DNA of 5,230 nt from Oscillospiraceae bacterium (GTDB lineage: Bacteria > Bacillota_A > Clostridia > Oscillospirales > Oscillospiraceae), in contig JAFQHF010000007.1 in the NCBI GenBank assembly GCA_017398105.1, forward strand, positions 1-5,230, read 5' to 3'. The notes beneath the pieces were generated by a model. That model did not search any database and was not told the origin of the DNA. It saw only the letters and a program-made list of their open reading frames with translations. Each line of letters begins with the position of its first letter. Position 1 is the first letter of the stretch. Shown here piece by piece: positions 1 to 5,126 of this stretch. The position numbers and the translations under genes were made by a program.

Positions 1-410
1 AAGTGAGCCTGCCATGCCACTTCCATGATGAAGCGGATAGCCATGCGGGAATCCTTGTTGGTGCCGCAGAAGACGTCCATGACGTACAGCTTCTTGTTGC
101 TCAGCTGCTCAACAGCCAGACGCTTGCACTCTGCCCAAGCTTCCTGGGAAGCGGGCTTGTTGTCGTTCTTGAATTCGTCGGAGGTCCACCACACAGTGTC
201 CTTGGAGTTCTCGTCCATGACGATGAACTTGTCTTTGGGGGAACGGCCGGTGTAGATGCCGGTCATGACGTTGACAGCGCCCAGCTCGGACAGCTGGCCC
301 TTCTCAAAGCCTTCCAGAGTGGGGTCCATCTCAGCTTCGAACAGTTCCTCGTAGGAGGGGTTGTGGATGATCTCGGCATTCACAATGCCATACTTGCTCA
401 GATCGATCAT
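1..410 (-). CDS. pckA: Phosphoenolpyruvate carboxykinase (ATP), N-terminal part
   Basis: Partial gene: 136 complete codons from ATG (408-410) to the window edge; the ATP-type family is usually about 530-540 residues, so roughly three quarters lie outside. The enzyme interconverts oxaloacetate + ATP and phosphoenolpyruvate + CO2 + ADP in the cytoplasm. The visible part carries the family hallmark [12 protein letters not shown] (residues 51-62), whose Arg56 corresponds to the substrate-binding Arg65 of the E. coli enzyme, then WW (74-75), KNDNKP (81-86), a VMDVFCGTN stretch (110-118) and [11 protein letters not shown] (126-136). These follow the order seen in E. coli PckA. The ATP-binding P-loop lies beyond the window and was not seen. 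The start is supported by AAAGAGG (420-426) nine bases upstream. It is transcribed away from the oad operon. In fermenters this enzyme often runs in the carboxylating direction, giving ATP; direction here is inferred. Confidence 0.95.
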   Translation of the reverse strand, partial: MIDLSKYGIVNAEIIHNPSYEELFEAEMDPTLEGFEKGQLSELGAVNVMTGIYTGRSPKDKFIVMDENSKDTVWWTSDEFKNDNKPASQEAWAECKRLAVEQLSNKKLYVMDVFCGTNKDSRMAIRFIMEVAWQAH

Positions 411-504
411 AGCTTATAACCTCTTTCATTTAAAAGTTAAGTACATTGCTGCAAATTCTGGGATACGAATTATACAAACTCAATACCCCGTATTTGGTAA
501 TTCT

Positions 505-533
505 ATCATACACTATCGATATAAAAAAATCAA
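505..533 (-). promoter_or_regulatory. Predicted sigma-70-type promoter of pckA
   Basis: Reading the minus strand, TTGATT (528-533) and TATGAT (505-510) are separated by 17 bases, close to the TTGACA/TATAAT consensus. Transcription would start near 498 and give a leader of about 90 bases before the pckA start. A second, poorer pair lies further upstream on the same strand, TTGACC (592-597) and TATAAT (566-571), but its 20-base spacer is too long for a standard promoter. Confidence 0.65.
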
Positions 534-541
534 TAAGAAAT

Positions 542-558
542 CGCAAAAATCTTTTGCG
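542..558. promoter_or_regulatory. Inverted repeat upstream of the pckA promoter, possible operator
   Basis: CGCAAAA-ATC-TTTTGCG is a perfect 7-bp inverted repeat with a 3-base centre. It lies nine bases upstream of the predicted -35 box of pckA, a position typical of an activator or repressor site. It does not match the CcpA catabolite box or another operator I recognise. A function is inferred only from symmetry and position. Confidence 0.35.
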
Positions 559-694
559 TACCCTTATTATATCTTTATAAATTTACATACAGGTCAAAAA
601 ATCTGTAGTGCGGGGTCATGACCCCGCCACACGTCAGCTTGTCAAAAAAGTATATTCGCACGTAGAAGTTTACCAAAATGCACAGCACCCAAAG

Positions 695-747
695 CCTCCC
701 TTGTGTAAAGGGAGGTGGCTCGCCGTAAGGCGAGCCGGAGGGATTGT
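695..747 (+). repeat. Double-hairpin repeat unit A
   Basis: Two consecutive stem-loops: CCTCCCTT/AAGGGAGG (695-702 with 708-715), then GGCTCGCC-GTAA-GGCGAGCC (717-736), followed by GGAGGGATTGT (737-747). As RNA the second loop would be GUAA, a GNRA tetraloop. A related unit lies inverted at 805-853. Repeats of this kind occur many times in genomes of this bacterial group as far as I recall; that is not shown by this window. Confidence 0.65.
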
Positions 748-804
748 GCGGTAAATGCTACGTATTTGCATTAGTTTTCGGCGAAATTGCAACCTGTTTC
801 TGCG

Positions 805-853
805 ACAATCCCTCAGTCACGCTGTTCGCGTGACAGCTCCCTTTACACAAGGG
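805..853 (-). repeat. Double-hairpin repeat unit B, inverted relative to unit A
   Basis: Read on the minus strand, it starts CCCTTGTGTAAAGGGAG (853 to 837), continues with a stem GTCACGC/GCGTGAC around a 5-base loop (834 to 816) and ends GAGGGATTGT (814 to 805). This matches unit A outside the second stem. It lacks the first bases of the unit A hairpin, so it looks slightly truncated. Units A and B form an inverted pair around a 57-base spacer. Confidence 0.65.
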
Positions 854-866
854 TAAGCGAAGCGCA

Positions 867-961
867 GTCAGCGGAAGTGAATGACAGCCCGGTGGGCTGT
901 CAGAGCCGCTGACCGGGCTGCCCGCAGGCAGCCTTAGGCGCTCCCGCGCCAGAGGTTTTTT
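867..961. repeat. Cluster of four hairpins ending in a T run
   Basis: GTCAGCGG (867-874) pairs with CCGCTGAC (906-913) and encloses TGACAGCCC-GGT-GGGCTGTCA (882-902). Next come GGCTGCC-CGCA-GGCAGCC (916-933) and GGCGC-TCCC-GCGCC (937-950). Six T residues follow at 956-961, five bases after the last stem, so it could act as a weak terminator for rightward transcription. It lies within the long repeat element and is probably part of that repeat family. Confidence 0.55.
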
Positions 962-1074
962 CGACACGCTGCTGCCCGGCGGAGGCATGCCTCCGCCCTA
1001 CATATTAAAATACAGATTCCGTCAATATGCCATTTTTTTACTGTCCTGATAAACGGTAATTTTATATCGAAAAA

Positions 1075-1085
1075 AGGAAATTCCT
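1075..1085. promoter_or_regulatory. Small palindrome next to the oad promoter
   Basis: AGGAAATTCCT is a perfect palindrome around a central A, one base upstream of the predicted -35 box. It could be an operator half or whole, but eleven bases in AT-rich DNA can occur by chance. Confidence 0.2.
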
Positions 1086-1086
1086 A

Positions 1087-1115
1087 TTTACATTTACATT
1101 CCTTTGTGGTACTAT
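1087..1115 (+). promoter_or_regulatory. Predicted sigma-70-type promoter of the oad operon
   Basis: TTTACA (1087-1092) and TACTAT (1110-1115) have a 17-base spacer. The -35 matches five of six consensus bases, the -10 four of six. TTTACA is repeated directly at 1093-1098. A start near 1122 would give a leader of about 230 bases before oadA. A weaker candidate upstream is TTTACT (1037-1042) with TTTTAT (1060-1065), also spaced by 17. Confidence 0.5.
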
Positions 1116-1173
1116 GTATGAGGTGAAGGTTGGGAATAAACCAAGTTTTTCCCAGTGAACTGCCCAAAAATTC

Positions 1174-1194
1174 CGGTTTGCACCGCGTTTTTTT
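1174..1194 (+). terminator. Weak terminator-like hairpin in the oad leader
   Basis: CGGT-TTGC-ACCG (1174-1185) is a 4-bp GC-rich stem with a 4-base loop, followed after CG by seven T residues (1188-1194). It lies between the predicted promoter and oadA. The stem is short for an intrinsic terminator, so an attenuator is only a possibility. Upstream, TGGGAA (1131-1136) can pair with TTCCCA (1149-1154), or GGG there with CCC at 1163-1165, so alternative folds exist. Confidence 0.25.
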
Positions 1195-1215
1195 GTATTT
1201 TTCAACTATTTATTG

Positions 1216-1318
1216 ATTTTAAACAACTGGCATAAAAGCAAGGAATGCCGTTGATTAAAATAAAAGGAACCGTCCGAAGACTTTTTCCGGTTAAGATGCG
1301 GCAAAGATTCGGATTTCC
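1216..1318 (+). promoter_or_regulatory. Structured 5' leader of oadA: two adjacent long hairpins
   Basis: Hairpin 1 (1216-1261): 1216-1222 pairs with 1255-1261, CAAC 1224-1227 with GTTG 1250-1253, and GGCAT 1229-1233 with ATGCC 1245-1249. That is 16 bp with one A/A mismatch, one bulged T and an 11-base loop. Hairpin 2 (1266-1318): GGAA 1266-1269 with TTCC 1315-1318, TCCGAA 1273-1278 with TTCGGA 1308-1313, CTTT 1281-1284 with AAAG 1303-1306, and CCG 1287-1289 with CGG 1299-1301. That is 17 bp with three small asymmetric internal loops. The second ends 18 bases before the oadA ribosome binding site. I recognise no known riboswitch class. A cis-regulatory or stabilising RNA is inferred from structure and position. 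Confidence 0.5.
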
Positions 1319-1351
1319 ACTGAAATACCATTCTACGGAGGTTACTACCAA

Positions 1352-2737
1352 ATGGCACAAAAAGTTCAGTTTGTGGAGACTGTGCTGCGTGACGCTAACC
1401 AGTCTCTGATCGCAACCCGCCTGCCCTTCGACAAGTTCGCTCCCATGCTGGAGACCATCGACCAGGCCGGCTACTACGCCATCGAGTGCTGGGGCGGCGC
1501 AACCTTTGACGTTTGCCTGCGCTACCTGAACGAAGATCCCTGGGAGCGTCTGCGCAAGATCCGCGCTCAGGTCAAGAACACCAAGCTGCAGATGCTGCTG
1601 CGCGGTCAGAACGTTCTGGGCTACTCCCACTATCCCGATGACTTTGTCAAGCTGTTTGTCAAGAAGGCTGTCGAGAACGGCATCGACGTGATCCGTATCT
1701 TCGACGCTCTGAACGACACCAACAACCTGAAGGTTGCAATGGATGCCGCTGTCAACGCCGGCGCCATCGCTTCCGGCTGCATTTCCTACACCACCTCTCC
1801 CGTCCACACCCACAAGAAGTACGTGGAGATCGTCAAGGAACTGAAGGAAATGGGCGCTTCCACCATCTGCATTAAGGATATGGCCGGCATCATGGGCCCC
1901 CAGGAAGCCTACGACATGGTTTCCGCCATCAAGGACGCTGTCCCCGGCATGCCCATCGACCTGCACACCCACTCCACCACCGGTCTGGCTTTCATGACCT
2001 ACCTGAAGGCTGTTGAGGCTGGCGTGGACATCATCGACACCGCCATCTCCCCCTTCTCCGGCGGTACTTCCCAGCCCGCTACCGAGACCCTGGCTTACGC
2101 TCTGCGCCAGCTGGGCTACGAGGTTGACCTGAACGACAAGGCTACCAAGAAGATGGCTGACTACTTCAAGACTATCCGCGACGAGTTCGTTGCCGATGGC
2201 ACCCTGATGCCCAAGTCCATGGCCACCGATACCCAGTGCCTGACCTACCAGATCCCCGGCGGCATGCTGTCCAACCTGCTGAGCCAGCTGAAGCAGATGA
2301 ACGCTCTGGATCGTCTGGACGAGGCTCTGCTGGAGACTCCCCGTGTCCGCGAAGACCTGGGCTTCCCTCCCCTGGTTACTCCCACCTCTCAGATGGTCGG
2401 TGTCCAGGCTGTCACCAACGTGCTGCAGGGTGAGCGCTACAAGAAGGTCTCCAAGGAAGTCAAGGCTTACTGCCGCGGCGAGTACGGCCGTACCCCCGCT
2501 CCCATCAACCCCGAGGTTCAGAAGCTGATCCTGGGCGACGAGAAGCCCATCGAGGGCCGCTACGCCGACTCTCTGGCTCCCATTGTTGAGCCCACCCGTG
2601 AGAAGCTGGGCGATCTGGCAAAGTGTGACGAGGATGTCCTGAGCTACATCGCCTTCCCCAACCTGGCCGAGAAGTTCCTGGAGGAGCGCAAGGCCAAGGA
2701 AGAAAACGTGGCTACTTACACCATCGTTGAGTGCTAA
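1352..2737 (+). CDS. oadA: Oxaloacetate decarboxylase alpha subunit, 5S-type carboxyltransferase without biotin domain
   Basis: 461 residues. It transfers the carboxyl group from oxaloacetate to carrier-bound biotin, leaving pyruvate, on the cytoplasmic face of the membrane complex. The N-terminal TIM-barrel carries RDANQS (13-18; Asp14 is the expected metal ligand), GGATFD (48-53), LRGQN (83-87), CIKDMAG (173-179; Lys175 is the expected carboxylated lysine), HTH (205-207; metal-binding histidines) and SPFSGGTSQP (233-242). The C-terminal conserved domain has IPGGMLSNL (301-309), TPTSQMVG (343-350) and GRTPAPI (379-385). There is no Ala/Pro linker and no biotinyl domain, unlike the roughly 590-residue fused OadA of Klebsiella; the carrier is the third gene. 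GGAGGT (1337-1342) nine bases upstream supports the start. Related 5S subunits serve pyruvate carboxylase and transcarboxylase, but the OadB neighbour favours a sodium-pumping decarboxylase. Confidence 0.92.
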   Translation: MAQKVQFVETVLRDANQSLIATRLPFDKFAPMLETIDQAGYYAIECWGGATFDVCLRYLNEDPWERLRKIRAQVKNTKLQMLLRGQNVLGYSHYPDDFVKLFVKKAVENGIDVIRIFDALNDTNNLKVAMDAAVNAGAIASGCISYTTSPVHTHKKYVEIVKELKEMGASTICIKDMAGIMGPQEAYDMVSAIKDAVPGMPIDLHTHSTTGLAFMTYLKAVEAGVDIIDTAISPFSGGTSQPATETLAYALRQLGYEVDLNDKATKKMADYFKTIRDEFVADGTLMPKSMATDTQCLTYQIPGGMLSNLLSQLKQMNALDRLDEALLETPRVREDLGFPPLVTPTSQMVGVQAVTNVLQGERYKKVSKEVKAYCRGEYGRTPAPINPEVQKLILGDEKPIEGRYADSLAPIVEPTREKLGDLAKCDEDVLSYIAFPNLAEKFLEERKAKEENVATYTIVEC

Positions 2738-2752
2738 GAGGAGGGCTATCTT

Positions 2753-3127
2753 ATGATGTTAGCTTCCGCACTGGACAGCATCGGCATCATTGATGCCGCC
2801 GTGGTTGCCCTGCTGGGCTATGCTGTCGTCTTCTTCGGTCTGATCCTGCTGATGTGTGTCATCATCTGCATGGGTAAGATCTTCATTGCCAAGGATAAGA
2901 AGGCTGCCGAAAAGGCTGCCGCTGCCAAGGCAAGTGTTGCACCCGCAGCTGCTCCTGCAGCCGCTGCCGCTCCTGCCGCTCCTGTTCTGGCTCCCGGCTC
3001 CGCCGGCCAGCTGAAGCTGTATGACGTTGAACCCAAGACTGCTGCCATGATCATGGCAATCGTAGCCAACCAGATGGGCAAGCCCCTGAACGAGCTGCGC
3101 TTCATTTCCATCAAGGAGGTCAAGTAA
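2753..3127 (+). CDS. oadG: OadG/MmdD-type small membrane subunit of the decarboxylase
   Basis: 124 residues. This subunit anchors and assembles the sodium-pumping decarboxylase at the membrane. One hydrophobic segment spans about residues 16-40, followed by a basic patch (KDKK, 47-50), an Ala/Pro-rich, Lys-containing flexible linker (about 51-82) and a compact C-terminal domain (about 86-124) with [20 protein letters not shown] and [12 protein letters not shown]. This C-terminal domain resembles that of MmdD and the small MmdE of methylmalonyl-CoA decarboxylases, so the gene is closer to an Mmd delta subunit than to the short OadG of Klebsiella. It starts 15 bases after the oadA stop. GAGGAGGG (2738-2745) precedes it; ATG at 2753 or 2756 would both fit, and I keep the first. 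The large Ala linker is mirrored in the carrier protein. Confidence 0.85.
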   Translation: MMLASALDSIGIIDAAVVALLGYAVVFFGLILLMCVIICMGKIFIAKDKKAAEKAAAAKASVAPAAAPAAAAAPAAPVLAPGSAGQLKLYDVEPKTAAMIMAIVANQMGKPLNELRFISIKEVK

Positions 3128-3129
3128 TC

Positions 3130-3849
3130 ATGAAATACAAGGTAACCCTGAACGGCCGCACCTACGAGGTGGAGGTCGAGGCAGGCAAGGCTATGCTCAT
3201 CGATGAGTACGCTGCCATCGCTCCCGCTGCACCCGCTGCCGCTCCTGTGGCCGCTGCTGCTGTTGCTGCCGCTCCCGTGGCTGCTCCCGCTGCTTCCGGC
3301 GTCACCGTTTCCGGCGGTGAGACCGTTTCCGCTCCCATGCCCGGCAACATTCTGAAGGTTGCTGTCTCCGTTGGCCAGACCGTCAAGGAAGGCGATCTGA
3401 TCTGCGTGCTGGAAGCCATGAAGATGGAAAATGAGATCTACGCTCCCTGCGGCGGCACCATCTCTTCCCTGCCCATCGCCAAGGGCGCTACCGTGGACAC
3501 CGGCGCTACCCTGTGCACCATCGGCGGCACTGCCGTTGCTGCTGCACCTGTGGCTGCTCCCGCTCCCGTTGCTGCTCCTGCTCCCGTGGCCGCTCCCGCT
3601 CCTGTTGCTGCTCCCGCAGCTCCCGCTCCCGTGGCCGGTGAGGCTGTCACCGCTCCCATGCCCGGCAACATTCTGAAGGTTGCTGTTTCCGTGGGCCAGT
3701 CCGTCAAGGAAGGCGACCTGCTGGTGGTTCTGGAAGCCATGAAGATGGAGAACGAGATCTTCGCCCCCAAGACCGGCACCGTTGCTCAGGTTTTGGTTCA
3801 GAAGGGTGCAACCGTTGACACCGGCGCTACCATGGTCGTCCTCAACTAA
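3130..3849 (+). CDS. Biotin carboxyl carrier protein with two biotinyl domains
   Basis: 239 residues, about 1.7 to 2 times the usual length of such carriers. It ferries CO2 as carboxybiotin from OadA to OadB. A conserved N-terminal segment (1-29, [17 protein letters not shown]) is followed by an Ala/Pro linker (30-56), biotinyl domain 1 (about 65-132), a second Ala/Pro/Val linker (about 135-170) and biotinyl domain 2 (about 172-238). Both domains have the biotinylation motif EAMKMENE, with target lysines Lys98 and Lys205. Both also have [16 protein letters not shown] and [10 protein letters not shown], so neither is degenerate. The start lies two bases after the oadG stop, with AAGGAGGT (3113-3120) inside oadG. 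It is equivalent to MmdC/GcdC, which normally have one biotinyl domain. A lipoyl domain is unlikely because of the MKM motif. Confidence 0.92.
   Translation: MKYKVTLNGRTYEVEVEAGKAMLIDEYAAIAPAAPAAAPVAAAAVAAAPVAAPAASGVTVSGGETVSAPMPGNILKVAVSVGQTVKEGDLICVLEAMKMENEIYAPCGGTISSLPIAKGATVDTGATLCTIGGTAVAAAPVAAPAPVAAPAPVAAPAPVAAPAAPAPVAGEAVTAPMPGNILKVAVSVGQSVKEGDLLVVLEAMKMENEIFAPKTGTVAQVLVQKGATVDTGATMVVLN
3331..3447 (+). repeat. Internal DNA duplication, copy 1 (biotinyl domain 1)
   Basis: This stretch matches 3652-3768, offset 321 bases, at about 103 of 117 positions by hand count. The first 35 bases are identical. Most differences are third-position changes; the exceptions cluster at residues 91-92. 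Downstream, similarity drops until the shared ACCGT-GACACCGGCGCTACC segment. This points to an in-frame tandem duplication that is recent or kept similar by gene conversion. Confidence 0.85.
3550..3621 (+). repeat. Four 18-bp tandem repeats coding the inter-domain linker
   Basis: Four consecutive 18-base units encode [18 protein letters not shown] and VAAPAA (residues 141-164). Units differ mainly at third codon positions. They form a flexible arm between the two biotinyl domains. Such repeats can gain or lose units by slippage, so linker length may vary between strains. Confidence 0.8.
3652..3768 (+). repeat. Internal DNA duplication, copy 2 (biotinyl domain 2)
   Basis: Partner of 3331-3447, exactly 107 codons downstream and in frame. 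It contains the second biotinylation motif (Lys205). See copy 1 for the comparison. Confidence 0.85.
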
Positions 3850-3860
3850 GGAGGATCATC

Positions 3861-5078
3861 ATGGGAATCAATGTTGTTGATATTCTGCTGAACCTGTGGG
3901 AAGGCTCCGGCTTCAATGCGATTCTGTCCGGCTTTGTCTCCGACGGCGGCTGGCAGTATCTGGTGATGCTGGCCATTTCCTGTGTTCTGCTGTACCTGGC
4001 AATCGTCAAAAAGTTTGAGCCCCTGCTGCTGACCGGCATTGCCTTCGGCTGCCTGCTTTCCAACCTGCCCCTGGGCGGTCTGTACCACCAGGAGCTGTGG
4101 ACTGCCTTCATGGATGAAGCCAGCCCCTTCTATCACTCCTACGGTGAGATCATGCGTCACGGCGGTCTGCTGGACATCTTCTACATCGGTGTCAAGACCA
4201 GCCTGTATCCCTGCCTGATCTTCATGGGCGTTGGCGCCATGACCGACTTCGGCCCCCTGCTGTCCAATCCCAAGTCCCTGCTGCTGGGCGCTGCTGCCCA
4301 GATGGGCGTTTTCGTTGCCTTCTTCGGCGCTGTCTGCATGGGCTTCACCGGCAGCGAGGCTGCTTCCATCGGCATCATCGGCGGCGCTGATGGCCCCACC
4401 GCCATCTTCCTGACTTCTCAGCTGGCTCCCCATCTGCTGGGCGCTATCGCAGTTGCCGCTTATTCCTACATGGCTCTGATCCCCCTGATCCAGCCCCCCA
4501 TCATGAATCTGATGACCAATGCTGAGGATCGCAAGATCAAGATGGTTCAGACCCGTGCCGTGTCCAAGACCGAGAAGATCATCTTCCCCATCGTGGTCAC
4601 CATGTTCGTGGCTCTGCTGCTGCCCGACACCGCTCCCCTGATCGGCTGCCTGATGCTGGGCAACCTGTTCAAGGAGACCGGCGTCACCGACCGTCTGAGC
4701 GACACCGTTCAGAACGCACTGATGAACATCGTCACCATCCTGCTGTCCACCGCTGTTGGCGCTACCATGGTCGGTTCCTCCTTCCTGACCGCCAACACCC
4801 TGAAGATCGTCATTCTGGGCGTGGTTGCCTTCGGCATCTCCACCGCAGGCGGTCTGCTGGGCGGCAACATCATGTGCAAGCTGACCGGCAAGAAGGTCAA
4901 CCCCCTGATCGGTTCCGCAGGCGTTTCCGCTGTTCCCATGGCTGCCCGTGTTTCCAACACCGTGGGCCAGAAGAACAACCCCTCCAACTTCCTGCTGATG
5001 CACGCCATGGGCCCCAACGTGGCCGGCGTTATCGGCTCCGCCATCGCCGCAGGCTTCCTGCTGAGCGTCTTTGGTTAA
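3861..5078 (+). CDS. oadB: Sodium-translocating decarboxylase beta subunit
   Basis: 405 residues, polytopic inner-membrane protein. It decarboxylates carboxybiotin and couples this to Na+ export. Hydrophobic segments run throughout. The signature [11 protein letters not shown] (174-184) and [16 protein letters not shown] (200-215) are followed by [20 protein letters not shown] (347-366) and [22 protein letters not shown] (372-393). Residues known to matter in Klebsiella OadB (Asp203, Tyr229, Asn373, Gly377, Ser382, Arg389) are all present here at a constant offset of -26: Asp177, Tyr203, Asn347, Gly351, Ser356, Arg363. The pump therefore looks intact. The start follows AAGGAGG (3848-3854), which overlaps the stop codon of the carrier gene. 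It is the last gene of the operon. The same family serves methylmalonyl-CoA, glutaconyl-CoA and malonate decarboxylases, so substrate identity rests on OadA. Confidence 0.96.
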   Translation: MGINVVDILLNLWEGSGFNAILSGFVSDGGWQYLVMLAISCVLLYLAIVKKFEPLLLTGIAFGCLLSNLPLGGLYHQELWTAFMDEASPFYHSYGEIMRHGGLLDIFYIGVKTSLYPCLIFMGVGAMTDFGPLLSNPKSLLLGAAAQMGVFVAFFGAVCMGFTGSEAASIGIIGGADGPTAIFLTSQLAPHLLGAIAVAAYSYMALIPLIQPPIMNLMTNAEDRKIKMVQTRAVSKTEKIIFPIVVTMFVALLLPDTAPLIGCLMLGNLFKETGVTDRLSDTVQNALMNIVTILLSTAVGATMVGSSFLTANTLKIVILGVVAFGISTAGGLLGGNIMCKLTGKKVNPLIGSAGVSAVPMAARVSNTVGQKNNPSNFLLMHAMGPNVAGVIGSAIAAGFLLSVFG

Positions 5079-5089
5079 TTGAATTAAGA

Positions 5090-5120
5090 AAACCCGCTCC
5101 AGATGGAGCGGGTTTCTTTT
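5090..5120 (+). terminator. Intrinsic terminator of the oad operon
   Basis: AAACCCGCTCC (5090-5100) pairs perfectly with GGAGCGGGTTT (5105-5115) around an AGAT loop: 11 bp, GC-rich, followed by CTTTT. It begins 11 bases after the oadB stop. The A run before the stem makes it somewhat bidirectional. Confidence 0.92.
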
Positions 5121-5126
5121 ACGTTT

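Larger units (their letters stand above)
605..1001. repeat. MITE-like or REP-like composite element with terminal inverted repeats (long copy)
   Basis: The left end (605-633) begins GTAG and holds the 18-bp palindrome GCGGGGTCATGACCCCGC (610-627). The right end (973-1001) holds the 20-bp palindrome GGCGGAGGCATGCCTCCGCC (978-997) and closes with CCCTAC. The two ends are inverted repeats of each other, and the similarity continues inward: CAGCTTGTCAAAAAA at 635-649 matches the complement of 956-971, CAGCGTGTCGAAAAAA. The same two ends, in the same orientation, bound a 104-bp element at 5127-5230. Several further hairpins lie inside. There is no credible coding region and no clear target-site duplication next to the ends. 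It may be one non-autonomous element with a nested insertion, or separate palindromic repeats that accumulated together. It fills most of the otherwise gene-free gap between pckA and oadA. Confidence 0.7.

Noticed and set aside
3..419. Plus-strand open frame of 138 codons at the left edge
   Set aside because: It is the complement of the pckA N-terminus, whose motifs are unmistakable on the minus strand.
758..988. Minus-strand open frame of 76 codons within the intergenic element
   Set aside because: It reads through repeat hairpins; no conserved protein features are visible.
605..1001. Possible CRISPR array because of repeated palindromic units
   Set aside because: Units are neither evenly spaced nor identical direct repeats, spacers are not of uniform length, and no cas gene is present.
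1228..1250. Possible sigma-54 promoter beginning TGGCAT
   Set aside because: The downstream GC element at the required spacing is missing, and the bases are explained by leader hairpin 1.
1087..1351. BirA biotin-repressor box expected for a biotin-dependent operon
   Set aside because: No TTGTTAACC/GGTTAACAA-type inverted repeat is present in the leader.
1202..1972. A 256-codon open frame on the minus strand opposite oadA and its leader
   Set aside because: Shadow of oadA with low-complexity composition. It also runs across the leader hairpins and promoter-proximal region, and shows no family resemblance.
2818..3779. Ala/Gly-rich antisense open frames opposite oadG and the carrier gene
   Set aside because: They mirror the Ala/Pro linker codons and the biotinyl domains; no independent evidence of translation.
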